Source: Algorimicrobium hallyeonense | GTDB lineage: Bacteria > Bacteroidota > Bacteroidia > Flavobacteriales > Flavobacteriaceae | Length of the DNA: 64,000 nt | Assembly: GCF_042657385.1 (NCBI RefSeq) | Contig: NZ_JBHSLA010000005.1 | Location: 186,001-250,000 of the forward strand | Reading direction: 5' to 3' | Shown here: positions 35,542 to 45,863 of the stretch, one piece after another | Position numbering within the stretch: position 1 is the stretch's first letter | Layout: each line of letters starts with the position of its first letter | Notes under the pieces: generated by a model | Database searches by the model: none | What the model saw: the letters and a program-made list of their open reading frames with translations, nothing else | What the model was told of the DNA's origin: nothing | Made by a program: the position numbers and the translations under genes

Positions 35542-37320
35542 TTACATGCGTTCAGGCACGTGAATTCCTAACAAACTAAAACCATTTTTAATAATCTGTG
35601 CAACGGACTGCGAAAGTTGAACTCGGAAAACCTTTTCCGAATCAGAATCAGCACCAAGAATAGACACATTTTGATAAAACGAATTAAAGCCTTTTACCAA
35701 ATCGTAAATATAATTGGCAATTAAAGCAGGACTATGGTTGTTTGCGGCATTTTGAATAACTTCCGGAAACAGTTCTATTTGCTTAATAAGGTCGCGTTCT
35801 TTTTCATGTAATTTAATATCCGTAATGGCTTGCGAAATATTAAAATCCGCTTTACGTAAAATAGCTTGAATTCGCGCGTAGGTATATTGAATAAAAGGTC
35901 CTGTATTTCCTTGAAAATCCACAGACTCTTTTGGGTCAAATAAAATACGTTTTTTAGGGTCTACTTTTAGAATGTAATATTTTAACGCACCCATACCAAT
36001 AGTTTGATACAATTCTTGCTTATCGGTTTCTGAGTAACCATCCAGTTTTCCAAGTTCGCTTGAAATTTCTTCGGCTGTGTTTGTCATATCTTGCATTAAA
36101 TCGTCTGCATCTACAACCGTTCCTTCTCGACTTTTCATTTTACCGCTTGGCAAATCTACCATTCCATAACTTAAATGGAAGAGGTTTTTAGCCCAATCAA
36201 ATCCTAATTTTTTCAAAATTAAAAATAGGACTTGAAAGTGATAATCTTGCTCGTTACCAACCGTATAAACCATGCCTCCCACATCCGGATAATCTTTAGC
36301 ACGTTGAATTGCTGTTCCAATATCTTGCGTCATATAAACGGCTGTACCATCGGCACGCAAAACAATTTTTTCATCCAGACCATCTTCGGTCAAATCACAC
36401 CAAACAGAACCGTCTTCTTTTTTAAAGAAAACCCCTGTTTTTAATCCTTCGGCAACAAACTCTTTACCCAATAAATAGGTTTCACTTTCGTAGTACAATT
36501 TATCAAAATCTACACCTAGGTTTTTATATGTAACATCAAAGCCGCTATAAACCCATCCATTCATTTTTTTCCAAAGTGAAACCACGTGCTCATCACCCGC
36601 TTCCCATTTAAGAAGCATATTTTGAGCTTCCAAAATAATAGGTGCTTCCTGTTTTGCTTCCGCTTCGGTTTTCCCTTGATTAATAAGTTCTGCAATCTGT
36701 TTTTTATATTCTTGATCGAATTTCACATAGTAATTACCAACCAGTTTATCACCTTTTAAACCTGTTGATTCTGGTGTTTCACCATTTCCAAAACGTTCCC
36801 AAGCCAACATACTTTTACAAATATGAATTCCGCGGTCGTTAATAATTTGCGTTTTATAAACTTTTTTACCTGAAGCTTTTATAATTTCGGCAACACTGTA
36901 ACCTAATAAGTTATTTCGAATATGCCCTAAATGCAAAGGCTTGTTGGTGTTTGGCGACGAATATTCAACCAAAATAGCATTGTCATTCTGTTTTGCCTCT
37001 ACAAACCCAAAGTCGGTTTTTTGAGAAATAGCATTGAAAAATTTTAGATAATAGGCATCTTCAATTTCAATATTTAAAAACCCTTTAACCACATTGAAAC
37101 CTATAACGACGTCCAGATTATCTTTTAAAAACTGACCAATTTGCTCACCAATTTGAACCGGGTTCCCTTTTATTTCTCGTAACATTGAAAAGACAACAAC
37201 AGTTATATCGCCAGGAAATTCTTTACGTGTTGCTTGAAATTCTACGGAAGAAATGGCCACGTTATAAATGGATTTTACCGCTTGTTTTACAGATTCTGAA
37301 AGGGTTTCTTGAAGATTCAT
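35542..37320 (-). CDS. argS: Arginine-tRNA ligase
   Basis: Charges tRNA-Arg. 592 residues. The N-terminal Add-1 domain leads to the class I signature HLGH (130-133, in SSPNTNKPLHLGHIRN). The KMSKS-equivalent is the loop SGKMKSREGT, and the anticodon-binding DALR domain closes the protein (FIQYTYARIQAILRK, then VLG-type YQNVSILGA). All are as expected for ArgS. Transcribed alone, with a TATCTTTG box just upstream. Confidence 0.97.
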   Translation of the reverse strand: MNLQETLSESVKQAVKSIYNVAISSVEFQATRKEFPGDITVVVFSMLREIKGNPVQIGEQIGQFLKDNLDVVIGFNVVKGFLNIEIEDAYYLKFFNAISQKTDFGFVEAKQNDNAILVEYSSPNTNKPLHLGHIRNNLLGYSVAEIIKASGKKVYKTQIINDRGIHICKSMLAWERFGNGETPESTGLKGDKLVGNYYVKFDQEYKKQIAELINQGKTEAEAKQEAPIILEAQNMLLKWEAGDEHVVSLWKKMNGWVYSGFDVTYKNLGVDFDKLYYESETYLLGKEFVAEGLKTGVFFKKEDGSVWCDLTEDGLDEKIVLRADGTAVYMTQDIGTAIQRAKDYPDVGGMVYTVGNEQDYHFQVLFLILKKLGFDWAKNLFHLSYGMVDLPSGKMKSREGTVVDADDLMQDMTNTAEEISSELGKLDGYSETDKQELYQTIGMGALKYYILKVDPKKRILFDPKESVDFQGNTGPFIQYTYARIQAILRKADFNISQAITDIKLHEKERDLIKQIELFPEVIQNAANNHSPALIANYIYDLVKGFNSFYQNVSILGADSDSEKVFRVQLSQSVAQIIKNGFSLLGIHVPERM

Positions 37321-37802
37321 TTTTACATTTTTAAGAGTGCAAAGATACTATTTTAATACAAGTTATTCATGCAATTTTTAGTTAGAATTACGTGCACCAT
37401 CTATTTCATTACTAGCCCATGAGGTGGGAATCATGAGATGGTTATTTTTGAAGATTAGAAATTACCCAATGCGTCATGCCATCAAAAACGTCTATATAAA
37501 AGGTAAATAAGCCCGTAAAACTTCATGTGCATTTCATCGACTAATGTGTCGTTATTCCAAGATAATTACCGTTAGTCGGAATCGGTTATTTTAAAGAAAA
37601 AGCCATTGGTCATTTCAACTAATTTATTGGTATTAAAACCTAAAAATTAGCATTTTATATCTCTTTTAACAATTTTTGTGAAGTAAATGCTATTGATCCC
37701 AAATTAATGGGCTTTTTAAACTAACACATTACCTGCTTTAACGTTGTATCTCAAGATTTTAAATAAGCTTGATTATACGGCTCGTTGTAGCTTTATAATT
37801 GT
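37321..37802. other. 482-bp gap between divergent argS and the histidine kinase
   Basis: Apart from the argS -7 box (37340-37347) no gene-like frame, strong hairpin or repeat was seen. The segment near 37803 (TATAATTG just before the ATG) resembles a degenerate -7 box for the kinase gene. Confidence 0.4.
37340..37347 (-). promoter_or_regulatory. Predicted -7 element of argS
   Basis: TATCTTTG on the minus strand, 19 bp before the argS ATG; -33 box not evident at good spacing. Confidence 0.45.
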
Positions 37803-39869
37803 ATGAGGCAATTAATTACTTTGTTACTATTTCTTTCTGTTTTTATTTGTTTCTCCCAAACAAAGGAACAGGATAGTCTTACTATTCAATTAGCCTTTCA
37901 AAAATCCGATACGTCTAAAGTTGAAACCTCGCTTAAGCTTATAAAATCGCTTTATGACAGTAAAGAATATGCCAAATCTTTAAAGTTCATTTCTGAAAGC
38001 GAGAAATTATCAAACACTTTAAATTATCAAAAAGGCAATGCAGAAATCACCTATTATAAAGCTTTAATTTTTGCTGAAAAGGATGATTATATCAATGCTA
38101 TTGATAACTATACCAAATCTAAAGACTTATTTATTGTTTTAAAAGACACTTTAAGTATTGCGAAAGTTAATAATAGCATTGGCTTAATTGAGATAGCGCG
38201 TGGTAATTATAACAAAGGGCTACAGTATTCCTTATCCGCTATTATTGAATTAGAAAAACGTGGCTTAAACAAGGAGTTATGTTCTGCCTACAAAAATTTA
38301 GCAGATGCTTATGAGCATATTAACAATCGTGCTAAAGCCATTGAATTCAATCTGAAGCGCTTGGAGATTGAAAAGAAACTAAATGATAAAATTGGTATAA
38401 TTTCAACGCATAAAAAGCTTGCTGAACTGTATTCTCTTGAAAAGGAAAACCGAAAAGCAATTGATTATTACGAAAAAGTACTTCGTGACTTAAATGAAGA
38501 AAACGATTCTTTAAAAGGCGAAATCTTACCGCGTTTAGGTGGTGAATATCTTCAATTTAAGGATTATGATGTTGCCACAGGCTATTTATTAGAAGGTCTG
38601 AAGTTAAATAGGCAAACGGACAATCAATTAGGATTGTTAATTTCACTTAATAATTTAGGGAAACTTAATTTACAGCAAAACAAAACCACTATTGCCGAGA
38701 TTCAATTAACGGAGGCGGGTAAAATTGCAAAGGCTTTAGAAAACGATCAGCAGTTATTAATGAATTATAGATTAATGACGGTTTTGGATTCCACGAACAG
38801 AAATTATGAACGTGCTTTTGAAAGACAACGTGATTATTATAATCTGAAAAGACGGATTGAATTGCAAAATCGGTTACCTAAAGTAGAACCAACTTCCAAT
38901 GTACCATCATTATCAGATATTAATGCTATTAGCAAATCGGTGGAGTCCAATATTTTAGAACAGCATGAGCAAGAGAACACGGAAAACGAGAAAAAACTGA
39001 ATGACTTGCGGTTTGTGTTCTATATTTTATTAGCTGTATTTGCCATTCTACTTATCTTTTTTGTGTTGATCTATTCCAAGCGAAACAGCCGCTTAAAATA
39101 CACGCGCGATTTAGAAGAAAAAAATCAGAAAATAGAATTACAAAATGCTGCTATTTTAGAGCAAACCAAGCATTTAGAAGACATTAATAAGGTGAAGGAC
39201 CGTTTGTTTTCGATTGTTTCTCATGATTTGAAAGATTCGTTAACATCTATTAAAGGATTTATTGATTTATTAAATGATGGCTCGTTAACACAGTCTGAAT
39301 TTAATTCGCTAATTCCTGAATTAAGTGAAAATGCTAACAATGCATCCTTGTTGCTTTTCAATTTATTAAACTGGTCTAAATCCCAAATGCAATCCTTGGA
39401 ATCCAATCCAAGTTTATTTGATATTCAAGAAGTATTTGAAGAAAAGACACACTTATTAGAACAGAAATTAGAGAAAAAGGGCATTACGTTAATCAATCAA
39501 ACCTTACACGATTTTGTTTATGCAGATCGAAGTATGATTGAAATTGTTGTTCAAAACTTATTAACCAATGCCATAAAATTTAGTAAATCTGGAGACACCA
39601 TTACGGTAGCAAACCGGATAAGTAATGGACGCTCAATAATCAGCATTTCAGATACAGGTGTTGGAATTGCACCAGAAAATATTGAGAAACTATTTAAAAA
39701 TAGCACATTCACAACCGTTGGTACTAGTAATGAAAAAGGCACTGGTTTAGGACTAACAATTTGTAAAGAATTAGTAGACCTTAATATGGGGAAAATTTGG
39801 GTAGAAAGCAGCCTAAATCGAGGAACAACCTTTTATATAGAGTTACCTAAATCCAATCCTGTAGTATAA
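37803..39869 (+). CDS. TPR-containing sensor histidine kinase
   Basis: 688 residues. A signal peptide (MRQLITLLLFLSVFICFSQ) exports a periplasmic TPR array (about 40-330; for example AYKNLADAYEHINNRAKAIEF and LAELYSLEKENRKAIDYYEKVL). One membrane helix (about 402-425, FVFYILLAVFAILLIFFVLIY) leads to a coiled coil. The HisKA box is FSIVSHDLKDSLTSIKGF with phosphorylated H474. The HATPase domain has the N box (VVQNLLTNAIKFS), G1 (ISDTGVGI) and G2 (GTGLGLTI). The protein has no receiver or DNA-binding domain, and no response regulator gene is adjacent, so it is an orphan kinase. The signal it senses is unknown. Confidence 0.93.
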   Translation: MRQLITLLLFLSVFICFSQTKEQDSLTIQLAFQKSDTSKVETSLKLIKSLYDSKEYAKSLKFISESEKLSNTLNYQKGNAEITYYKALIFAEKDDYINAIDNYTKSKDLFIVLKDTLSIAKVNNSIGLIEIARGNYNKGLQYSLSAIIELEKRGLNKELCSAYKNLADAYEHINNRAKAIEFNLKRLEIEKKLNDKIGIISTHKKLAELYSLEKENRKAIDYYEKVLRDLNEENDSLKGEILPRLGGEYLQFKDYDVATGYLLEGLKLNRQTDNQLGLLISLNNLGKLNLQQNKTTIAEIQLTEAGKIAKALENDQQLLMNYRLMTVLDSTNRNYERAFERQRDYYNLKRRIELQNRLPKVEPTSNVPSLSDINAISKSVESNILEQHEQENTENEKKLNDLRFVFYILLAVFAILLIFFVLIYSKRNSRLKYTRDLEEKNQKIELQNAAILEQTKHLEDINKVKDRLFSIVSHDLKDSLTSIKGFIDLLNDGSLTQSEFNSLIPELSENANNASLLLFNLLNWSKSQMQSLESNPSLFDIQEVFEEKTHLLEQKLEKKGITLINQTLHDFVYADRSMIEIVVQNLLTNAIKFSKSGDTITVANRISNGRSIISISDTGVGIAPENIEKLFKNSTFTTVGTSNEKGTGLGLTICKELVDLNMGKIWVESSLNRGTTFYIELPKSNPVV

Positions 39870-39874
39870 AATTT

Positions 39875-40807
39875 TTAAGCTTTAGGCAAGAACACTTCGG
39901 CCATCATACAACGCGCACTTCCACCTCCACACGTTTCAATAGTTTCTAACGAGCTTGATAAAATAGGACAATGCTTTTCAATGTCGTTTATTTGAGCAAC
40001 GGTTAAACTATCATGAGCTGCTTTGCTCATAACTAAATACCGCTGATTTAAATGTCCTTGAACTTGGAGCATGTTTCCAGCAAACTGATGCATTTGCGCT
40101 TCTGTAATGGCAATAATACTTTTTCCGTCTTCTTTTAAGCTCTTTACAATGGATTTACGCTCTTTTTTATCGTCTATGCTATCTAAACAAATTACTGCAA
40201 ATTTTTCGGCAAGACACATCATTACATTAGTGTGATAAATTGGCAAACGTTTGCCTTCTACCGTTTGGAACGCTGTAAATAACATTGGCGCATAATCAAA
40301 ATCCTCACAAAACTCGATAAATAAATCCTCGTCCGCTCTAGCAGATAATGCACAATAGGCTTTTTTATTTATTCTATCCAACAATAGGCTTCCAGTCCCT
40401 TCAAGAAATACACCTTCGTTTTCCGCTTCTGTGTAGTCAATAATGTTTTCAATTTTAAAACCAGCCTCTTCCAAACGCAAAAGAATATCTTCACGTCTCT
40501 CCACACGTCTGTTTTCAGCAAACATAGGGTAAAGTGCTACATCGCCATTTTCGTGGAAGCTCACCCAGTTATTTGGGAATATGGAATCTGGTGCATTTAA
40601 TGCCTTGATATCGTTTTCTACAATTACCGAAATACCAACAGCACGTAATTTATCAACAAAAGCATCAAACTCTTCTTGCGCTTTGGCATTAATTTCAGCA
40701 TTTTTAAGATCTAAATCTTCCTGAAAATAATTATTTACCGCTGTTTGTTCATTCATTCTAAAATGAACTGGGCGAATCATCAATATGGTATTTGTTGTTT
40801 GTGACAT
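39875..40807 (-). CDS. ctlX: Citrulline utilisation hydrolase CtlX (amidinotransferase family)
   Basis: 310 residues from ATG 40807; a longer frame uses TTG 40828. Pentein-fold (arginine deiminase/amidinotransferase) enzyme. Typical strings are ILMIRPVHFRMNEQTAVNNYFQ, FPNNWVSFHENGDVALYPMF, GTGSLLLDR, IYHTNVMMCLAEKFAV, and the catalytic cysteine region ETCGGGSARCMMAEVFLP. CtlX is described as acting on citrulline. In many Flavobacteriaceae it neighbours ornithine aminotransferase, which is absent here. Assignment is by overall resemblance. Confidence 0.82.
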   Translation of the reverse strand: MSQTTNTILMIRPVHFRMNEQTAVNNYFQEDLDLKNAEINAKAQEEFDAFVDKLRAVGISVIVENDIKALNAPDSIFPNNWVSFHENGDVALYPMFAENRRVERREDILLRLEEAGFKIENIIDYTEAENEGVFLEGTGSLLLDRINKKAYCALSARADEDLFIEFCEDFDYAPMLFTAFQTVEGKRLPIYHTNVMMCLAEKFAVICLDSIDDKKERKSIVKSLKEDGKSIIAITEAQMHQFAGNMLQVQGHLNQRYLVMSKAAHDSLTVAQINDIEKHCPILSSSLETIETCGGGSARCMMAEVFLPKA

Positions 40808-40825
40808 CACGCTGTATTTGGATTG

Positions 40826-40833
40826 CAAAATTA
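40826..40833 (-). promoter_or_regulatory. Predicted -7 element of ctlX
   Basis: TAATTTTG on the minus strand, 18 bp before ATG 40807, giving a short leader. It lies inside the longer TTG-start reading, which supports the ATG start. Confidence 0.45.
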
Positions 40834-40900
40834 TGATTTTTTATAGAATCCCACGCATGTTTAACAATAAAAAGTAAGGGCTTTTTAGAACCTGCTTAAA

Positions 40901-40935
40901 AACAAAGAAGGCTGCAAAATGCAGCCTTCTTTGTT
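40901..40935 (-). terminator. Terminator of the haloperoxidase-fusion gene
   Basis: Perfect 16-bp stem AACAAAGAAGGCTGCA / TGCAGCCTTCTTTGTT with a 3-nt loop, 20 bp past the stop at 40955. Confidence 0.9.
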
Positions 40936-40954
40936 TAATTATAAAATCAATTTA

Positions 40955-43900
40955 TTAGTTTCCACTAATAATGATTTTCTGTGAAAAATTATTTCCAGAC
41001 AGGATATATACTCCAGTGGCTGTTGTAGGAGGAATGGTTACTCTAGTATTCCCACTAAATCCATCATACTGTGTATTTGATAGTGTAATGGAACGACCAC
41101 TAACATCATATAATTTATAGTTATCATCTGGGTTTGCATGGGTAATATTAATCGTCCCACCAGAAGTTACTGGATTTGGATAAATAGTTGATGTATTCAA
41201 AGCAAAACTATCAACTCCTAATGTAGAACCATTAAAGTAAGGTATTGCAAAATTGTATGCTTCAACACCAATAGTTTCACCAATTATACGGCCTGGGATA
41301 TCATCAGCTGGTGGATGAATTCCGCCCCAGATTCTTGATAAACTACATTGATCTGATGCATCACGATATGTTGCCCATTGCAAGGTAATATCCACAGATG
41401 GACCTTCTTCAAAAACTAAAAAATCATTTTTATAGGCTACAAACTCACCCATTCCTCCAGGGAAATATTCATCTCCTGTAATGAGGGTCATAACTTCAGC
41501 AGCCGCTCTTGAGTACGTAGAATGTCCTGAAATAAAACCAGCAAAAGGTGGTGTTACAAACGATGGTCTTTGGTAAGGCCACCAGTTTTCAGATAAAATC
41601 CAACCTACTCCAGCCGTATCGGTGTCCGTATTACTAACAAAGTCAGGACCTTTCCAAGAGTATAATTTAATTTTACCAACATTTTGGTCGAAACCACCAG
41701 CAAGTGGATCGCCAGATTCTACCAATTCAACAAAACCAGGTTCTAGCTTAATTCCTTGTGGGTGATAGCTAGCTAATTGGTCATCTGAACTTTGACCTAA
41801 ATCGGCCATATAACGAATAGCTGAAATTGGACGAATATAATCATACCATCCTTTAATACTCCAAGCTGTAATGGCCGCATCATGCATGGCACCACCTAAA
41901 ATAAAATACGATTTCACATCCCATTCTACAGGTTCCAATACGTCTCCTGTTCCATTCAGTTTTTTCTCCAATAATGGATTATCAGACACATGATTTAACA
42001 ATGTAAACCAGTGACCTGGAGGCGTTTCAGAATCTGGACCATCTGCCCAGAATTCTGCTAATACACGCGTATAATCACCACGAGGCACAACTTGTGGCTG
42101 GTAAGGCTGATTAGTTACAGGGTTTAAATTACGTCCAGTTCCTGGATCACCTCCAACCACACGATTATAAAACGTTGGGTATTGTGTATAATCGGTTGGA
42201 AATGAAGAAATAGGCGTATTTCCAATAGCGCCAGGTGAAATGTCCCACATAACACCATCAGCTGGATCTAAATGAGAACCCCAAACGGACACCATAGAAA
42301 AATTCCATTTATAGGCCTCGCTTGAAACACTTGTATTGGTGTTATCTATATATGGTGGATTTGCAGGATTGTGGTATACACTATAATCATCACCATCTCT
42401 TTGAAAGATATCCTTATCACCACTTGACATAGCAAAAGGTGTTACATCTCCCCATTCAGGGCTTAAAAAGTTAATAACATCACCATCAATTAAATTTCCA
42501 CTTTGGTCAATATATGTATCTAAACTTAATGATTGCCAGCGATTAGGATCTGTTAACGAAACGGCTTCATAAGCTGGTGCTAACGGTGGGTTAACCGGCT
42601 GATAATACGCATTATCATAACCTGTAGCTTCTCTTGCGCCATCCGAATTTCCGTAATCTATAAGTATTTGCCCAATATAGTTTCCAAGTTCAGCAGCATT
42701 ACCAGATGTATAATCCGTAGATGTTACTCCAGTGCTATAACCTAACTGATCCATTAAAAAATTAAAACGTTGTTGTGTTTGAAAAACACCAGGTGAATTT
42801 TGAAACCTATGGGTTAATAATCTATACATAGCGTAACTAACCGCTTTATTAACGGACGCTGTATTACCTTCTAATGGTGAAAAAGCTTGCAGTGTGCTCG
42901 TAAAACCATGCACTGTATTTCCTACTAAATATGGATCACCGTGTTGTCCATTTCCTGGGTTTTCAATTTTATCATAAATTGCCCATATATCATACATAGC
43001 AACACTAGAGTGAAATAGGTTTCTAGCGTGTACGGTTGGTCTAGCAAAATCTTTTCTAATGGCCTCAAGTAACGCCTCATTCCAAAGTCTAGCAATGGAC
43101 ACATTGTCTGGTGTTTCATAAATAACGATATCCACATCTAGTTCAACCACTGGACTTGAACATAAGGTGCTCGTTTCTTTTACGGTTATTTTTCCTGTGT
43201 CATTTATTCCCCATTTTACAGTAAGACTATTTGTTCCTTGACCACTAACTAATTCTCCTCCTGTAACCGTCCATGCTAGAGTTGAGCTAGGATCAGATAA
43301 CGGGTAGGTATATGTTTCTTCGTCTAAAAAACCTGCTATTGTAGCACCTGAAATAACATCAGAAGCCAAATAGGTACATGAACCATCATCAACTGTTGCT
43401 GACGGATTGTAGGAGCATGACGTAGGATCTGTACAACCAAATATTTTAACACTTGGTGAAATCATTAAATCCACCATACCTGCACCTTCAGTTGCTTTAA
43501 AGTGTGAATCAGCGGCAATATTTTGATACGACTCTACAGTCCCTGACGGCCACTTAATTGTAACATCACTAATTTGCGTATCTGTATTTAAACCAAAATG
43601 AACGGGTTTGATGCTCTGACCTAAAAATCCAACACCATTAAAGTAACGTTTAAAAGTCCCAGAAGCGGTAGTAATTGTTACTTCTGTACCGATAGCACTT
43701 TTGTTAGAAGTTGTTCCTTCCAAAGACAATTTAAAGAAATGTACGTGATTTGGATCACCTACATTTAATAACGTATTTTCATATAAAAAGGAGTTTATAT
43801 CACTATTGGTCAGGTATAAATCTAAATCACCATCATTGTCATAATCAAAATCAACGGCTTCAATACTAATTGTTAAATCATGAAGGTTTGATGCTATGGT

Positions 43901-45025
43901 TGCATTTTCAAAATTATTATCTCCTTCAACATATTTGTTTTTATAGTATACATTATATTCTGCATTTCTATTTTCGAACGTATATCCATTTGCAATAAAC
44001 AAATCCTCATCACCGTCTAAATCGAAATCGGCAAACTTGGTACCCCAAGCCCATCCGTTACCAGCAATATTATTGGCTAAACTATTCTCTGTAAATGTAT
44101 TGGTTCCTGTATTGGTAAATAAAGCGGTTTCATCTATTCCTGTTATAAAAAAATCAAAAAAACCATCATTATTATAATCGCCCATGGCAATACCCATGTC
44201 ATCAAAATTATTATTTAAACCAACGGCGCTAGCTTGCTCTGTAAAACTGATGCCACCATTATTGATATACAAATAATTAATTTCATCAAAATCATTACTT
44301 ACGTATAAATCCATAAACCCATCTTGATTAAAATCAAAAGGCATGGCTGTAAAGCTCTCTCTAGGCGTTACTTCAGCAATTCCAGTAGAAACGGTTACAT
44401 CTGTAAAAGTACCATCTGCATTATTACGATATAAAAGGTTTGAAGAACATCCACCCCAATCATTAATATAGATATCTAAAAACCCATCGTTATTATAATC
44501 AAACCAAGTGGCTCCCATATACTGACAAGTAGTGGCTAAATTAAATCCCGCACTTGCTGTGATATTAGAAAATGTACCATCGCCGTTATTTTGATATAAT
44601 AACACATTAAAGGTGTTGGTTATAAACAAATCTGGGAAACCATCATTATTATAATCCCCCCAAAAAGCACCTTGTTTAAATCCGTCAAAGCTATAAAACA
44701 CACCATCTTGACTATAATCTGTAATTAGCATATTATTTAATCCAGCAGCTACCGTTACATCTGTAAAGGAACCGTCGTTATTATTTTTAAATAATTTACT
44801 GTGTGTTCGCTCAATACCGTTTACATCAATGGCTTCGGCCACTACAAAAATATCCATAACGTTATCACCATCATAATCTGCAACGGCAACCCCACTATTT
44901 TGTTCAAGGTTTCCTAAACCAGAAACCGCATCAGCGCGTTGAAAAACTTGCGCTGTAGTTTGCAACGCACAAGCCATGAAAATAAGACTCATTAATAAGC
45001 CTTTAAATAGTTGATTTTCCCTCAT
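40955..45025 (-). CDS. FG-GAP/ASPIC repeat protein fused to a vanadium-haloperoxidase-like domain, T9SS cargo
   Basis: 1356 residues, secreted (signal peptide 1-25). Residues 30-420 are FG-GAP/VCBS beta-propeller repeats with Ca-binding-like D-x-[DN]-x-D-G motifs (YDGDNVMD, YNNDGFPD, YNNDGFLD, FNQDGFMD, YNNDGFFD, YDNDGDLD). Residues 440-510 are an ASPIC/UnbV module (NKSAIGTEVTI, IKWPSGTVESYQNI). A Cys-rich FGCTDPTSCSYNPSATVDDGSC linker and an Ig-like segment (550-635) follow. Residues 645-1260 match vanadium-dependent haloperoxidase/PAP2-like proteins: RPISAIR, SGHS (S1166, H1168) and SRIWGGIH (R1231, H1237). Residues 1280-1356 are a type A Por secretion domain (IYPNPV, GVYILS). Expected at the cell surface or released via T9SS (porU/porV at 50-56 kb). 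Whether it is a haloperoxidase or a phosphatase cannot be told. Confidence 0.88.
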   Translation of the reverse strand: MRENQLFKGLLMSLIFMACALQTTAQVFQRADAVSGLGNLEQNSGVAVADYDGDNVMDIFVVAEAIDVNGIERTHSKLFKNNNDGSFTDVTVAAGLNNMLITDYSQDGVFYSFDGFKQGAFWGDYNNDGFPDLFITNTFNVLLYQNNGDGTFSNITASAGFNLATTCQYMGATWFDYNNDGFLDIYINDWGGCSSNLLYRNNADGTFTDVTVSTGIAEVTPRESFTAMPFDFNQDGFMDLYVSNDFDEINYLYINNGGISFTEQASAVGLNNNFDDMGIAMGDYNNDGFFDFFITGIDETALFTNTGTNTFTENSLANNIAGNGWAWGTKFADFDLDGDEDLFIANGYTFENRNAEYNVYYKNKYVEGDNNFENATIASNLHDLTISIEAVDFDYDNDGDLDLYLTNSDINSFLYENTLLNVGDPNHVHFFKLSLEGTTSNKSAIGTEVTITTASGTFKRYFNGVGFLGQSIKPVHFGLNTDTQISDVTIKWPSGTVESYQNIAADSHFKATEGAGMVDLMISPSVKIFGCTDPTSCSYNPSATVDDGSCTYLASDVISGATIAGFLDEETYTYPLSDPSSTLAWTVTGGELVSGQGTNSLTVKWGINDTGKITVKETSTLCSSPVVELDVDIVIYETPDNVSIARLWNEALLEAIRKDFARPTVHARNLFHSSVAMYDIWAIYDKIENPGNGQHGDPYLVGNTVHGFTSTLQAFSPLEGNTASVNKAVSYAMYRLLTHRFQNSPGVFQTQQRFNFLMDQLGYSTGVTSTDYTSGNAAELGNYIGQILIDYGNSDGAREATGYDNAYYQPVNPPLAPAYEAVSLTDPNRWQSLSLDTYIDQSGNLIDGDVINFLSPEWGDVTPFAMSSGDKDIFQRDGDDYSVYHNPANPPYIDNTNTSVSSEAYKWNFSMVSVWGSHLDPADGVMWDISPGAIGNTPISSFPTDYTQYPTFYNRVVGGDPGTGRNLNPVTNQPYQPQVVPRGDYTRVLAEFWADGPDSETPPGHWFTLLNHVSDNPLLEKKLNGTGDVLEPVEWDVKSYFILGGAMHDAAITAWSIKGWYDYIRPISAIRYMADLGQSSDDQLASYHPQGIKLEPGFVELVESGDPLAGGFDQNVGKIKLYSWKGPDFVSNTDTDTAGVGWILSENWWPYQRPSFVTPPFAGFISGHSTYSRAAAEVMTLITGDEYFPGGMGEFVAYKNDFLVFEEGPSVDITLQWATYRDASDQCSLSRIWGGIHPPADDIPGRIIGETIGVEAYNFAIPYFNGSTLGVDSFALNTSTIYPNPVTSGGTINITHANPDDNYKLYDVSGRSITLSNTQYDGFSGNTRVTIPPTTATGVYILSGNNFSQKIIISGN

Positions 45026-45179
45026 AATAATTAATATTTAATCAAATGAAGCACTATTTATTCTTTCTTAAAAATTTATTCTACAAAGTGCCAAATAATT
45101 ACTTTAAATGGTATGATAAGTAAGAAAAATTCTTAAGTAAACGTTAAACAAAACGATCAATATTCTGATATAAAGAATT

Positions 45180-45863
45180 TTACGGCGTGGAATTGGACAC
45201 TTGTAATAGTTTGCCGTTATAGTATTTTTGACCGGTTGTAGAAAAGTCAAAAATATAATTTGCCATAGATTTTGGTGTCATGGGCACTTCAAATCCTGGA
45301 AACGCCTCTTCAAGCATTTCCGTTTGAACAGCGCCCAATGCTAATACATTAAAACAGATACCCGTTTCTTTATATTCCTCTGCCCATAATTCTGTTAAGG
45401 TTATAACAGCTCCTTTACTGGAGCTATAAGCTGCAAGGCCAGGAAATTTCATACTACCTTGAACGCCACCCATTGAGCTAATAGTTAGCACATGACTTTG
45501 AGTTTTCATAAAAGGCAATATAACACGTGTCATCTCTGCAACGCCAAACACATTGGTTTTATATACGAATTCAAAATCTTCCAATGTGGTTTCCGAAAAG
45601 GGTTTATTGAGAAGTGCACCGGCATTATTAATTAGAATATCTACGTGGCCCCATTCGTTTTTCACAAAGGTTTCCACTTTATGAAAGTCCGCTTTTTTTG
45701 ATAAATCGAAAGGAAAAGCCGTTACATTAAGCAGCTTTAAGTCTAAAATGGGTTTTGCATTTCTTGACAATGCTAAAACTTGATAGCCTTTTTCTGAAAA
45801 CTGTTTGACTAATTCAAACCCAATTCCTCTACTTGTTCCCGTAATTATAACATGTTTACTCAT
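45180..45863 (-). CDS. Short-chain dehydrogenase/reductase
   Basis: 227 residues, classical SDR. Cofactor motif TGTSRGIG (8-15), NNAG at 79-82, and the catalytic triad S130, Y146, K150 (YSSSK). R34 after the second strand (LALSRN) suggests NADP(H). Substrate unknown. Its start overlaps the end of the upstream M28 peptidase gene by 8 bp, so the two are coupled. Confidence 0.9.
   Translation of the reverse strand: MSKHVIITGTSRGIGFELVKQFSEKGYQVLALSRNAKPILDLKLLNVTAFPFDLSKKADFHKVETFVKNEWGHVDILINNAGALLNKPFSETTLEDFEFVYKTNVFGVAEMTRVILPFMKTQSHVLTISSMGGVQGSMKFPGLAAYSSSKGAVITLTELWAEEYKETGICFNVLALGAVQTEMLEEAFPGFEVPMTPKSMANYIFDFSTTGQKYYNGKLLQVSNSTP

Noticed and set aside
40955..45025. Two separate genes (propeller protein and haloperoxidase)
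   Set aside because: The frame is continuous over 1356 codons with one signal peptide at the start and one secretion tail at the end.
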